From: Diphasiastrum complanatum
Lineage: Eukaryota > Streptophyta > Lycopodiopsida > Lycopodiales > Lycopodiaceae
DNA length: 64,000 bases
NCBI GenBank assembly: GCA_029204225.1
Contig: CM055110.1
Coordinates: forward strand, 40,884,401-40,948,400
Direction of reading: 5' to 3'
Positions 46,487 to 58,107 of the stretch are shown here, piece by piece (positions within the stretch are counted from its first letter, which is position 1; every line of letters begins with the position of its first letter). A program made the translations under genes and the position numbers. The notes below the pieces were generated by a model, which saw only the letters and a program-made list of their open reading frames with translations, had not been told where the DNA came from and made no database searches.

Positions 46487-47330
46487 TTGTCTGAATCCAA
46501 ACACGGCAGTTGGTTGGCAGGTGAAGGACGGAAGTCTATAATATCTCTTTATGATGCATGTGTCTCTGATATGGCCAGTGCTCTACTGCAAAGTGCAAAG
46601 CAACATGCATACATGCCCGGAAGGCACGTGGGAGAGGGTCCAAGGTTGCAAACACTAATCAACAAGACTCAATCTCAAAATCCTGCAAGACCTAGAGAGG
46701 TTCTAAGGTCTGTCCAACAAGCTGTGGCAGGAACTCCAATGCACCATGCACCAATAGTCTTTGAAGGCGACAAAGACGCTGTGCGCCGCAAGAGAAGGCC
46801 ATTTGTTATTGTGGACATAGAGGAGAACAATAGCCACAGACCAGAGTACAACTTTGAGAATGTGAACTGCAAAGAACGAGGTCGTCCAAGAAAGATAAAT
46901 TTCGCTTCGAGTCCACCCGTCTCCAAGCATCTAGAAGATAAATGCACACCCTTGAATTCTAGTCCTTGCATGGTTGGAGGAGAGATGGTCTTGAAACGAG
47001 AGATCCACAATAACTATTGGGCAATCCGAAGAACTGCACCAAACAGTCGTGTCAAGTGTCTAGGATGGTTACCTTGTCAAGGAAAATGTGGATGTGCAAT
47101 AGCAAACTCATCCAAAGGTGTTCCTGCTCCTTGTTTTTGGTCTGCCAGAACACATCCCAATGGCAGGACACAACAAATGATGTGGTTTTGCAATACCAAT
47201 TGCACACACACTTGGTAGCCAGAAAAGAGTATCTCCCCTATTCCAACAAAGATACCAAGAATTTGGCCTGTGGAGCAAGGTACAAACCTCACTAAAGCAA
47301 AAGTTGATATGCTGACGCGTGCAGGATTCC
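46487..47330 (+). pseudogene. Transposon-associated protein, C-terminal part
   Basis: 243 open codons to 47218, then continuation in a shifted frame (WPVEQGTNLTKAKVDMLTRA). The first part is SLYDACVSDMASALLQSAKQ; the middle has an AT-hook-like KERGRPRKI. A Cys-rich segment follows (CLGWLPCQGKCGCAIAN, then CNTNC) that may bind zinc. It follows the MULE-like fragment on the same strand, with about 230 bases of broken sequence between, so it is probably the same transposon gene. I do not recognise a named family. Confidence 0.4.
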
Positions 47331-48120
47331 AATCAAGTGTGGATATCTCCTCCACATATTGGTCACCTAACAATTGGGGTCTAGAGCGAATGATGTCATC
47401 AAGGAGCTTGATGATCTCTATCCAAGCACTAAGAAGCGAGCCACCCCCCAACCGATAGTAGAACCAGTTTCACCAGCCCCACCCACTAAGAAGCAGAAAG
47501 GGAAGGCGAACAGCACATAAGCCGATGTCCCTCACGACATTGTATCCAGTGCCATCGAGGCTGAGTATGCTGAATCTGGAGGGAGGCTTAAATCCTATCA
47601 GGTCCCAAAGGAGGTCCTAGCGCAGCAGGAGGCCTTACTCCACCAGGCCCAACAACGCAAGCAAGCAGTAGCGACAGCAGCAGGCAGCTCAGTGGCGACA
47701 AACACTTCTGGTTCTGATCCTATGGGCGTGGTTCCATCCACACAGGCACCCTCCATAAAACCAACTCTCTCACTTGCTCTCACATTTCCACCACCACCTC
47801 CACACCATCACTCACTCTCAACACGGGCTTCGATTCCACACTTTCACAAAAGCCCTCACCTGTCAATGCCATATCCTAACTATACACACACCCTCCCTGA
47901 CATTGGTCCTTGGGAGTAGTTACCCCTTGCAGCACAAAAAGCGGTATGGTTGGTGAATGAGCTCCAATACAATCTAGTCGGCACCCTAGGGGACAATATA
48001 CCATGTGGCAATTTGACGATGGCACTATGGCGGACCTTCAGAAAGATAAAGCAAGACTGGAAGTGGAAAACAAGCAACAACAACTGCAGATCCAAAATCT
48101 CACCACCATTGGACTGAGGT
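47331..48120 (+). pseudogene. Tail of the same transposon protein
   Basis: Coding-like in broken frames: a basic stretch near 47430-47520, EYAESGGRLKSYQVPKEVL, a Gln/Ala-rich helix, a Pro/His-rich disordered part (47760-47900), and QKAVWLVNELQYNL near 47940. No domain recognised. Confidence 0.3.
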
Positions 48121-48261
48121 GAACTTGTTGTAAAATGTTGTTGTATTACAGTTGCGTTGTAGAAGTCTTTGAATTTGTTGGAGGTAAATACTCCTCCTAC
48201 ATCAAAGCGTAGAGCTTCAATTCTTCTCTGGGTTGATTTTTGAGATGATGCCTTAAACTAC

Positions 48262-50330
48262 ATGAAAAACTTGAGAGTACCAGATTTGTTCTTTAAGATA
48301 TATATTGCAGTCCTCCGAGAGAAGTCAACTAAATGTATGCTGGTGCATGCATCACTACCCAAGAGCTTTTGGGCTGAAGCTGTCTCCACTGCAGCTTACG
48401 TCCAAAGCAGATGTTCAAACAAGGCCCTCTCAAACAGAACACCCCATGAGGTGTGAACATACTCTAAGTCTTTTGTGAAGAACCCCCTACGAGTGTTCAG
48501 ATGCATCGCCTATGCGCAGATTTCAAAAGAGACGAGAAAGAAATTTGACTAATCTTGTTCAGCCGGAATACAGTCTTTATCGAGGATCAGTTCATCGACA
48601 TCAAAGACAAAGACATTGTTTCAAAAGAACCTTTAGCGCCTGCCATTGACACGTCAATTTGAGTTTCAAGCTCAAGCGTGTCCATCGTCGATCCACTACT
48701 TGACAGTGAGTCAGAGACGAAAATGTTGTTGCTACCCACCAGCAACAACTCCCAAGAATGGCTCATCAGTCAATTCCTCCAAGAAGATCAAGCCAAGTGT
48801 GCACACAACCCACAAGGTATACTCTTGAGTCTGTCTGTCTTTTGATTCAAAAACCGACGACAGTTGAAGAGGCACTTAGCCAACCAAACTCTGATCTCTG
48901 GAGAGAATCCATGGACAGAGAGTATTCCTCTCTGATTAAGAACCAGACATGGTCATTAGTCGAAGCTCCTGTTGGCTGCAATATCATCGATTGCAAATGG
49001 ATCTTTAAGATCAAGTACAATGCCAATGGAGCGATTGATAGAAGGAAGGCAAGACTGGTAGCACGAGGATTCACTCAGATTTTCAACGTTGACTATAGTG
49101 AGACCTTCAGTCTAGTAGTCAAATATTCATTGATCGATCCAACCTGAAGAATATATTCTGGAAGGTATAAAAAATCATGTCTGCAAATTTCATAAGGCAC
49201 TTTACGGCTTGAAACAGTCTGTCAGAGCTTGGTTTCAGAGGATCAACACATTCCTCATCCAACAAGGTTTCTAACCAAGCACTACTGATTGCAATGTCTA
49301 TTCCAAGTCAGTACAACAATCCTTCATCATCATCACCTTATACGTGAATGATACATTGCTTTTCAGCAACAATACCAATTTGGTTAAGGATGAACAAAAG
49401 CTGTTTTCTGAGTTCGACATGACTGATCTGGGTGAAGCTCACTTCTGTCTGGGCATTCAAATCAACCGAGATAGAACGAGATGACTGATTTATATTACTC
49501 AACAAAGGTATCTTCACAATGTTCTTGACAAATATAATATGATGAATTGTAAGTTAGGTCACTCACTGATGGATCCAAGTCTGTATTTTTTGTCAAGGGA
49601 CCAATGTCCTCAGACCAAGCAGGAAGAGGAGCAGATGAGAGAGTATCCTTATCGATCGATACTTGGATCTCTCATGTATGCAATGGTCTGTACAAGACTT
49701 GACATCTCTTTTGCAATAAGCTCACTCAGCCAATTTATGGCTGATCTTGGCATTACCCATTAGAAGACTCTCATAAGAGTCATGAGGTATATTCGATGGA
49801 CCAATGCATCTACTATGGAGAAGTCAACAACGACAATCTTCATCAGCTCAGTGGATATTCTGATGCAAGCTGGGGAGGAGATGTAGACAATCGTAAGTCC
49901 ACATATGAATTTAGGCTGTTTCTTCAACGATGGTCCTATCTCATGGAACAGTCGTAAGCAAACCTCTATTGCTCTTTCATCTACAGAAGTAGAATACATT
50001 GTTGCTTCTCAATCTATTAAAGAAGCATTATGGTTGAGAAATTTATAGTCAGACATTAGTTTGAATCAGTACAACCCTACAGTCATATTTTGTGATAATT
50101 AGAGTGCTATTGCCTTATCGGCCAACCCTAGATTTCACTCTAGGAGTAAGCAACATTGAGATCTGATATCACTATATTAGGGGCAAGGTTTCGAACAAGG
50201 AGGTAAGCTTAACGTACTGTAGAATGTAGGACATGGTTGCAGATATATTTACAAAGGCATTAAGTGTTAATACACACAACAAGTTCTGTGCATTGCTTAG
50301 TCTGAAGATCAAGGCATTCACAGATCCAGA
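48262..50330 (+). pseudogene. Copia pol relic, family E: integrase end to RNase H
   Basis: 48262-48640: integrase tail (STKCMLVHASLPKSFWAEAV). 48758-49147: RT start (NQTWSLVEAPVGCNIIDCKW, ARLVARGFTQIFNVDYSETF). 49190-49780: HKALYGLKQSVRAWFQRIN, then LYVNDTLLFSNN, in which the catalytic YVDD reads YVND, and PYRSILGSLMYAMVCTRLDI. 49850-50330: SGYSDASWGGDVDNRKSTYE and the RNase H end in shifted frames. A deletion lies between the end of the 48758 block and 49160, where the fingers-palm part with DVKTAFLNG is lost. Many stops. Confidence 0.85.
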
Positions 50331-50332
50331 TT

Positions 50333-51010
50333 AAGGGGGGGTGTTGGATTTATTTTCTCTAATCTCCTAGATCCTATGTTAATTCCATAGGCGAAAAATG
50401 CGATAGTTGCCTTTAAAAAAAAAGGGCAAAAGTTATCTTTAGGTAAGGAAAAAGCCAAAAGCCAAAGAGTGCCATGTTTTACGCATTTTCAAACACATGC
50501 AATCTAAGTGAAAACTTGACATCACAACCTCCTCATGCTCACCCCACGCATTGTACAAACAAATTTGACAACAACGTCAATCACCCACGATCTCCTACAG
50601 ACAGCACAACCACTTTTATACCTTCTTCATCTGCACACCTGTAAAATTTGTGTATATAGTGAATACCATTTCAGTATTCATAAAACGAAGCATGATTTCT
50701 AACATTTGAAACAAACATTGTAGATGCTTTCACGCATTGATTCTTTCTTTCAGACAAATTGTCAATAATAGGTTCATAACCTTTACAAATTGTGATTAGC
50801 CTTGTGAAGCACGCGGTTATGTCCGCTATTGTTTTGTGCTCACCTACATTATTGACCGTTCTGTCTGGCCATCTGATTGATTTGTATGGTTGTCTGCTCA
50901 TCGTTTACCCTACCACCATGCATTAAAAGCTCTAAAATTATTATGTTCTTGTGTTCGCCTACTAAGTCACCAGGAGTGCATGCATCGAGAGAATTGAACG
51001 GTTGATCCTC
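50333..51010 (+). repeat. Polypurine tract and 3' LTR of family E
   Basis: AAGGGGGGG at 50333-50341, then TGTTGGATTTATTTTCTC from 50342. It shares with the 43436 LTR the block near 50800-50850 (CACGCGGTT, CCGCTATTGTTTTGTGCTCA). The 3' end is placed approximately. Confidence 0.75.
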
Positions 51011-51343
51011 TCATTTCTCCGACATAATAAAGATCAATCCCAACAAGGCCTATAACTTTTGAATCGTAGTTCGGAATTAGGTCATTCTGGTGCCGTTGCA
51101 AAGCTCTCGTCGAACTTTTTTTTTATAAAAAAATTTAAAACCCTAATACGGTTCAGCGAGCGCTCTTAGGGTTTGACCAGGTCAAATTGTTCAACCGCAC
51201 GTTCAACCGATATTAGGTTGACCATTGATTGATTGCCAAAAAATTTGACTGTGAATATCTTTTTAAACGTAGCTCAAAACTGGATCATATTGGGTGTCAT
51301 TGAAAAGCTCTTGTTGAGGGCTTTCTAATGGCACTATAATCGT
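51011..51343. other. Spacer
   Basis: No gene seen. The region holds two poorly matching copies of a GACCATTG/GTTGACC-type stretch. It precedes a copia fragment. Confidence 0.35.
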
Positions 51344-51640
51344 AGAAAGACTATCAAATGCAAGTGGATCTACAAATACAATATGGACCAACGACAATGT
51401 ATCGAGATAAAAGCCAAACTAGTTGCAAAGGGTTTTTCACAAAAGTATGGCATCGACTATACTGACACCTATTCTCCAGTTGTGAAGCACACATCCATAC
51501 ACATTTTGTTTGCATATGCAGCGGCCTATGATATGTAGATCCATATCGTGGACGAGAAAACAACATTCCTATATGGAGAGCTGAAAGAAGAGGTCTATAT
51601 GGACCAGCCACGAGGTTTATATTGTCCTTAGTCATTAACA
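51344..51640 (+). pseudogene. Copia reverse transcriptase fragment
   Basis: KCKWIYKYNMD, AKLVAKGFSQKYGIDYTDTY, SPVVKHTSIHILFAYAAAYD, a stop, then IHIVDEKTTFLYGELKEEVY: the N-terminal half of copia RT. It closely matches the element at 4011-5922 (same KHTSI-ILFAYAA and IHIVDEKT words), so both belong to one family. Confidence 0.85.
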
Positions 51641-51695
51641 CAGTTCTCAACTTAAATTTCCACATATGGTAATTGGCTCCATCAAGTTTGTCCAT
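51640..51695 (-). pseudogene. Copia gag start, opposite strand
   Basis: The minus strand reads MDKLDGANYHMWKFKLRTVL, a typical copia gag N-terminus, for about 25 codons. It ends where the plus-strand RT fragment ends, so two pieces of copia meet in opposite orientation at about 51640. Confidence 0.65.
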
Positions 51696-51929
51696 GATAG
51701 GACTGTGGCTTTCTCTTGTGAATCCATGTAGATAGTTAGTCTAGGTGATAGTAACGACTATTAGTGACTTAAGAATGAAAATCTATTGCAACTTACAGAA
51801 CAAGAAAGAAATTATTCTATTGGTTAATACAATCACTAAGAATGATATTTACAATATGTGAATGTACATGCATGATGAAAATCTTCATCAACCCCTATAG
51901 TCAAGTTGGATGGCTTTTTATTCGTTACA

Positions 51930-52330
51930 CAGATGGCACAACAGCTTCATGTCATCTCTTGTACATTTTATCTGTACAAATGTGAATTGTATATAGTTAA
52001 GCAATCAATGAACTGAACAATCATCCAATGAGACAGACACTGTAGGTATTTTCATGCATCAATTCTTTTTTCAGACTGATTGTTAGAAATAAGTTCATAT
52101 TTTTTACAGATCGTAATTAGCTTCATGAGCACAGGGTTTCGCCCGCTACTGTCTTGTGCTCATCTGCATTATTTGACTTGTATATTTCATTGTACTTGAT
52201 CTGAATAAAGTATTGTTTGGTTCTACGTTCAGATTCTTGTCAGTGTTGCAATGTTTCCATGTTTTGTCTGACTATTTGATTGACTTGTCTGATTGTCTGC
52301 TCATTGCTTCCGTGTTCATAGATTCTCGCC
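51930..52330 (+). repeat. LTR fragment of family E
   Basis: CAGATGGCACAACAGCTTCA, GTATATAGTTA and GGGTTTCGCCCGCTACTGTC match the 3' half of the 43436 LTR (same words at 43785-44010). Truncated at both ends. Confidence 0.65.
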
Positions 52331-53099
52331 GAATTTGTGAACACGATTTTCTTTTTTCTTTATTTCTTCTCTTTGTTACGTCTCAGGTGGTTACCGCTCT
52401 GGAAACCGAGTGTTTTTGCCCGTTTCCAAAAGCCAGTTCTTTACAATTAAGTCCTCTTGTTTGGAACGGTTTCCAAGTAGAAGTATTTCTCCGTTTCCAA
52501 CGTATATTCCCAGTCTAATAGTGGAATGAAATGGTTACGTTCACTCAGCTACATGCATTTACAAGCCACGCAACCAATTTCTTGCTCAAGCACAGATTAA
52601 CGTTTTGGACAGAGAGCAAATCTACAATCTATCTACCAAACTATCCTAAGAAGTCAAGGAACAATACAATAATAGGATTAAGCTACTCAACAAGAAACAA
52701 GAATAAAAAAAACTAATCTTCCTAACAACATTTTAGCAACCCAAGAATCAAGAACACTCATTTCTTGATATTTGGAATACCCAAGAACAATCAAGGACAG
52801 GATTGTTAGTAGAAATGCAAGATCAGATCCACAATCTTAGCCTATATAGTTTACCTGCATGCTGAAACTACAAAATCAAGAAACAAGAGAATTAATCCAC
52901 ATCTACATTCCACAAAGCAAGAAAGTAAGCAAGAAATCTAATTAATCTACAATCACACAAAGAAATCAGAACATGCTCATAGAAATTTCACTCAAGAAGA
53001 TAGTCATAAACAAGGAGCTTCTCAATTGCCAAGAACTCATGGAAGATCTTCTTTATTCAATCAAGAAAAATGACAATACAATCAAAAGCTCCCTCACAA

Positions 53100-53101
<2 letters not shown>
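52331..53101. other. Spacer
   Basis: No gene seen. Adenine-rich with recurring ATCAAGAA and CAAGAAA words; no repeat unit of fixed length. Confidence 0.4.

Positions 53102-53139
<38 letters not shown>
53102..53139. repeat. Poly-G tract
   Basis: About 38 consecutive G. The glycine-run open frame across it is an artefact. Length may be unreliable. Confidence 0.95.
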
Positions 53140-53736
53140 CTTAAATAAGCAAGAGGGCTAACCATGTGGAGCCCAAGTGGCAATTCCACTAATTTAGAGA
53201 TTACAAGTGGAAAAAGCCCTTCCACTGGAGGTCACCGTCAAAAAGTGGCTCACTCTAAATTATTTAAGGGGGTCTACACTTATTTACATTGCCTAGGAAA
53301 CATTACTAGCTCTTACATGGTCATTCCTTCTCTGGGATACACCACGTAGGCTCACATAGAAAATAACTGTCATCTTACCTAGTAATCCTTGGCTCTCATG
53401 CTCGACTCTCAGCTTCTTCTACTCTCCTCCTTCTGAGACCTCCTCAGTCATGGGTGAGAGATACTCTATGTTTTCAGCTTGGCTCGGTTGGGAATTCTCT
53501 GAAAGCCGTTAACATTATCCACCCCTAATCTGTTGCAAGACCCACTACAACACAAGTGATGTCATCCGCTCGGCACTTGGAAAAGCATGGATCTTCGTTC
53601 GCTTTCGTAAAAACAAATGCTTATTATCCGCAAAACTGTTTCGCAAAAAATGAAGATTCCTCGATGGCCGCTACATTCTAGCCCTCTTGAGAACCTCTTG
53701 TGAGTCTTGCTCGCCTCGTCACCTCGCCGTCTGTTT
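53140..53736. other. Spacer
   Basis: No recognised gene; precedes the orphan minus-strand frames. Confidence 0.4.
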
Positions 53737-55641
53737 TCACTCGCTCATTTTTTGCCCTAGGGCTTCGAACAATTGGAAGCAGAGCTTACTTCCGTAGTTT
53801 AGTGGCCCCAAGTACTCTCGTATCTTTTCGATGAAGCCCATTTCCTGCCAGTCTTCTATCATGGTGACATACCGTGATGACATGAAGGCCACTTTGTAGT
53901 ATAATCGAGCCATCATCTCATGGTCTTCCTCTGACTGGAGGGCGCACTTTGTTGCACACACAGATCGGCACTGGTCTTGTATTTTTGCCCGAATTCCAAC
54001 AACTATAGCCTCAGGTCATCTAGGGAGATTTTATCTGAAATTTCTAGAATCACCAATCAGTTCACCAATTCAAATCGTGGCTTCTCTGTAGGCCAAGGAT
54101 TTCTTCATTTCAGCGGCATGTAGAATGGATCAACTCATTTCCACGCTGATACCCTTAGCTACTCTTGCAGCCGTCTACTATCTTTTGAGACCTTGTTCCG
54201 CCATTCAGGTTGCAGTTGCAGTGCCGCAATGATCTCAGTCCTGGTGGAGTATTTAATCGATCTCTTCTTTGCCTCCCCTCATGTTGGGAGGACATTTTCT
54301 TTCGAATTTTTCCGACTCTTTGGTATCGGCCATCTTACCCCTTGGCCTGGTAGGAGAGACTGTCCTACGTCGTTGTGGTGGCCTTGCCAGGTAATCATCC
54401 AGGGCCTTAGTGCCTGTATCCCTTTCCTTTTGCCCGCTCACTCGTAGACGGCTCAGCTGCACCCGTGTCTTGCCTGGACGAGAATCTTCTTGATTTAGAT
54501 GGCTCCGCCAGAAAGTCGTCATCACCCCCGATGTCAATGTTAATTTCTGGAGGGTTAGAGATGGAGTGATCTGGAAAGAGAGGTGCAGGAATGACAAGTC
54601 TAGGAGGGGGTGGGTTTAACAAATTGTACGTCGCGCCGGGGGAGCGAAGGGGTGGTGGAGAGAGGGAAGATGAAAAAACAGGGTAAGTTGGAACGAATGT
54701 TTCAAAAAAATTAAAATCAGAATAAGATGAGGGGTTAAAAGTGGGAAGGGAAATGGAAAAAGCTCCAGAAGCAACTTCGGCTCTCTGGCTACCCGATCCC
54801 GAGCTACCATCTGATGGTCGGGTTTGCCCATCCTTATTGTCTGTTCCATCATCGTCCCGTGGTTTCTTTGTAAGAGCACCTGCTTGGGCCTTGCACGTCG
54901 TGTCCCACAATTGGTTCACCTTGTCCAAGACTTGCTGCAAGGCCTTTTTCGTATCTTCTAGCTGCTTCTGGGACTCGAGGGTTGATATTTTCAAATTTTC
55001 TCTTCTTGGCTTCTCGTTCCTGGATCAACCGCACATATTTTTCCATTCGGATGGTTGTGGCTTGTGGGGCCTGGAACTGTATGTCCTCGGGCTTAATTAG
55101 AGGGGCACCAACTGTCATTGCACCCGACGATCCGTCTCATGTTTGGTCGATCTGGGCCATCTGGTGCTTCACTTGTTGCTGGACCTCTGCTAATGTGATC
55201 TTTTGTCTGACCAACCACGGATCTGATTTTATCTGTTTCTTTTTCTTTTTCTTTTTCTTTGGACAGCTTCTGTTGCTGTGCGATCTCTTGGCCCTGGGGT
55301 TGGACCTTATTCTCAAGCATTTGGTGCTGGCTTATCAACCAATGCATGTGGTAGATTGCTTCGGATAGGCCGATCATCAAGCATTTAGCTGTTTTAGAGA
55401 GCTTCTCCGGGTTAGTGATGGTTGGGTACTAATCAGGGGTGTGGGATGGTGAAGCTAATCCAGAAAATAAACATTGCGGAGAAAATGAAGATGGAAGTGG
55501 AGGGAGTGAAGAAACAATATTAGTAGAGATGGTGGTGGTTAGTGGAGGAGTCAGACTTCCTCTTGACTGATCTGCTTTTTCCGGTTCCTCATCACTGATC
55601 TCCATCAGGTCCGCAACATCAAAATACTGTGAAGTGTCCAA
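53737..55641 (-). pseudogene. Cluster of degenerate low-complexity open frames, unknown
   Basis: Minus-strand pieces in order. 55641-55429: acidic start (DTSQYFDVADLMEISDEEPE) and Ser/Pro tail. 55380-55093: a helix rich in Gln, Lys and Glu (KLSKEKEKEKETDK). 55118-54849: YVRLIQEREAKKRKFENINP. 54994-54407: a coiled start (ESQKQLEDTKKALQQVLDKV), then Pro/Ser-rich disorder. 53961-53737: LYYKVAFMSSRYVTMIEDWQ and IREYLGPLNYGSKL. They overlap in different frames, so frameshifts or introns separate them. The pattern suits one long disordered protein, perhaps a gag-like or transposon protein, now broken. No family recognised. Confidence 0.35.
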
Positions 55642-56213
55642 GGTATGGACTTGTTGGGCCTATGGTTGTTGGTCTTGTGACTGCTGGGCTGCTTCCATGT
55701 CTTGGAAAATGGGACTCCCCACTCCTCCACCCCTCCCAAAGAATGTGTTGGTGGTGAAGTTGGCGGCGTTGGCGTGGTAATTCACAAGGGTGGGGTTGTG
55801 ACTTGGTCTAGTGGCACGACTTGGGTTGTGCCCATGTCTGCTATTGCTGATGATGTAGCTACTCCATTACCCCAGTCGATCGTGTGTAAGGGTGATGAGT
55901 GTGTCGGAGAGGCTGCGTGTGAGGTTGGCTTCCATTATCTGAAGCTGAATCTTCTGATGTTGTGCCATCGGGTGATTTTCTCCTGGCCTGAAGCTTTCTA
56001 CGGATGCGTTGTTGCCTTGTGTCTGGCAACTAGGCCTTAGAGGTGTCGGCCTGTTGAGCTGCTGATGATGCTGCTGCTTGTGGATCTGGTTGAGAGCTTT
56101 GTGGCTTGTGTACTAGTGGAATAATATTGGTATTCATTATTTTTGGGTGGAAGCCCTGATGGTGAAGTGGCCCGTGAACGTGAACGCTGCAGTTGAGAAA
56201 TGAGTGAAATGCT

Positions 56214-56350
56214 TCGGGTGAGAAGGTAGGTGAAGGATTGGTCGAGATGAGAGTGAAAAGCTACAGGTGAGAAGGTAGGTGAAGGATTGGTCGAGATGAG
56301 AGTGAAAAGCTACTGGTGAGAAGGTAGGTGAAGGCATTGGTCGAGATGGA
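56214..56350. repeat. 49-bp minisatellite, about 2.7 copies
   Basis: Unit GGTGAGAAGGTAGGTGAAGG plus ATTGGTCGAGATGAGAG and TGAAAAGCTAC. Starts of the GAGAAGGTAGG word are exactly 49 bases apart (about 56220, 56269, 56318). On the minus strand the repeat stays open and encodes a Phe/His/Leu/Ser-rich frame. Confidence 0.85.
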
Positions 56351-56939
56351 GGTGAAAGATGTGTGCAAAGTGAATGATGTTTCTGAAAGGGAGGTTGCCA
56401 AATGAGGTTGGGTAAGGAAAAATGTAAGGTATAACGTCTGAAGAAGAAGATGTTGAGGTGTCGGTCAAGGACAGAGATGTTTGGAAGATCGGTAACTGTG
56501 GAAATGGAGTTGTGGAGGTGGTGAATGAGCTAGAAAAAAACGAAGTGTTTTCTGTTGATGATGGTGTTTTCAATAGAGTAACGGGATCGTGATGTATGCT
56601 CGTGTGACACTACCCCTCAGACTATGAAAAGTTTCATACTGATGTGTCGTCTGCAGGCGATGTTAGATTTGGAAAGTATTGGTGATGTCGTTTTGAATGG
56701 TAATCAAACCATGATGGTGGATACTCGGTGGAGGTGGAGTTTAACCAAGGACAAAAGCATGGAAGGAGAGAGTGCCAAAATCAAGCATAGGATCAAGAAG
56801 ACCGCCAGCAGACAGTCGCAAGAAACTCCAGAATTCGCACTTCGTTGAGGTGCAAATGGCATCATTGTCAAGGCATTTATGGACGCCGTCGTCTAGGTTC
56901 AGTTGAGATGTGACGTGACAGCTCCATTGAGTTTGAAAT

Positions 56940-57292
56940 TGAAACCTTCGGTTGAGATTTGAGTTGTGGCCTCTGGTTGAGATTTGAGTCATAGCCTCCA
57001 GTTGAGATTTGAGTCGTAGCCTTCGGTTGAGATCTGAGTTGTAGCCTTTGGTTGATATCTGAGTTAGGTATTCCAGTCGAGGTCTGAGTGAAACCCGTCG
57101 GTTGACATCTGACAGAGGTCCTTTGGTTGAGATCTGACAGAACCCATCGATTGAGATCTGACAGAAGTCCTTCAGTTGAGATCTGACAGAAACCCTTCGA
57201 TTGAGATCTGACAAAAGTCCTTCGGTTGAGATCTGATAGAAACCCTTCGGTTAAAATCTGACGGAAGTCTTTCGGTTGAGATCTGACAAACA
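56940..57292. repeat. 25-bp minisatellite, about 14 copies
   Basis: Unit built on CCTTCGGTTGAGATCTGA plus a 7-base variable part. The GATCTG word recurs every 24-25 bases (57131, 57155, 57180, 57205, 57230, 57280). Alternate copies match best, giving a 50-base higher-order unit. The two overlapping minus-strand open frames are products of the repeat. Confidence 0.9.
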
Positions 57293-57589
57293 CTCTGATT
57301 AATATCAACAGTGAGTACAATGGCTTGAAGTGATAACTTCAGCTTGATTGTTGAGCGTGATAACGCTGGCTACTAATGAACTCTGATTATAATGTTAAAA
57401 CAACACTTACAGATTGATTCAGCTAATAGTATATATTTACAAGTGTCTTCAAAAAATATCTTACAGGCATTGAATGCTATTTACGCTAGTCTTTGTATAT
57501 GTACAAAGTGGGTAACCACCCTTGGGATATTTAGCAGTCCAACTATTTTTAGGGTTCATAATAAGTTGGCGACGTCGATCTGCCACTGT

Positions 57590-58080
57590 TGGAAAAACCC
57601 AAAAAATGCGAAGGTGCCCTTGAACAAAGAAAGCATGTAAATTCCGAAGGTGCAAAAATCCTGAAGGTGCCTTTAAAGCGAAGGTAGAGAAATGCAAAAA
57701 AGACGACAGTGCCTTTAAAATAAAATTTGGTCACAGTGTTGCATTTTTTCCAAAGGTGCAAAAATGTGAAAAACTCGACAGTGCCTCTAAAATGAAATTT
57801 GGTCAGAGTGTTGCATTTTTTCCGAAGGTGCAAAAATGCGAAAAATCCGACAGTGCCTTTAGAATGAAATTTGGCTGAGTGTCGCTTTTTTCGGATAGTG
57901 TCACTCTTTTCCGACAGTGTCGCTTTTTTTTCGATAGTGTGAAAAATGCAAAAAGGTGAAGGTGTCGTAAAAAATGATTAAGGCACAAAAATCCCTAAGG
58001 TGTGAAAGGGTGAAAAAAGATGACAGTGTCTTAAAACAAAAATGTTTTAAGAAAAATCAGAAGGTCCAAAATATCTTGTC
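57590..58080. repeat. 72-bp repeats rich in GCGAAGGTGC and GACAGTG words
   Basis: At least two full copies of a 72-base unit (GGTGCAAAAATG at 57755 and 57827; GACAGTGCCT; AAATTTGGTCA; GTGTTGCATTTTTTCC) with diverged flanking copies. It shares CGAAGGTGC and AAAAATGCGAA words with the LTRs at 23700-23900 and 35047-35120, suggesting LTR origin. Confidence 0.7.
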
Positions 58081-58107
58081 GGCCTTCGGTTGTTTTCAGG
58101 ATGCTCA

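Noticed and set aside
52973-53161. Plus-strand open frame with a Gly run
   Set aside because: Produced by the poly-G tract.
56741-57320. Two overlapping repeat proteins (ISTKG/SDLNRR type)
   Set aside because: Translations of the 25-bp minisatellite in two frames; no sign of a start, promoter or domain.
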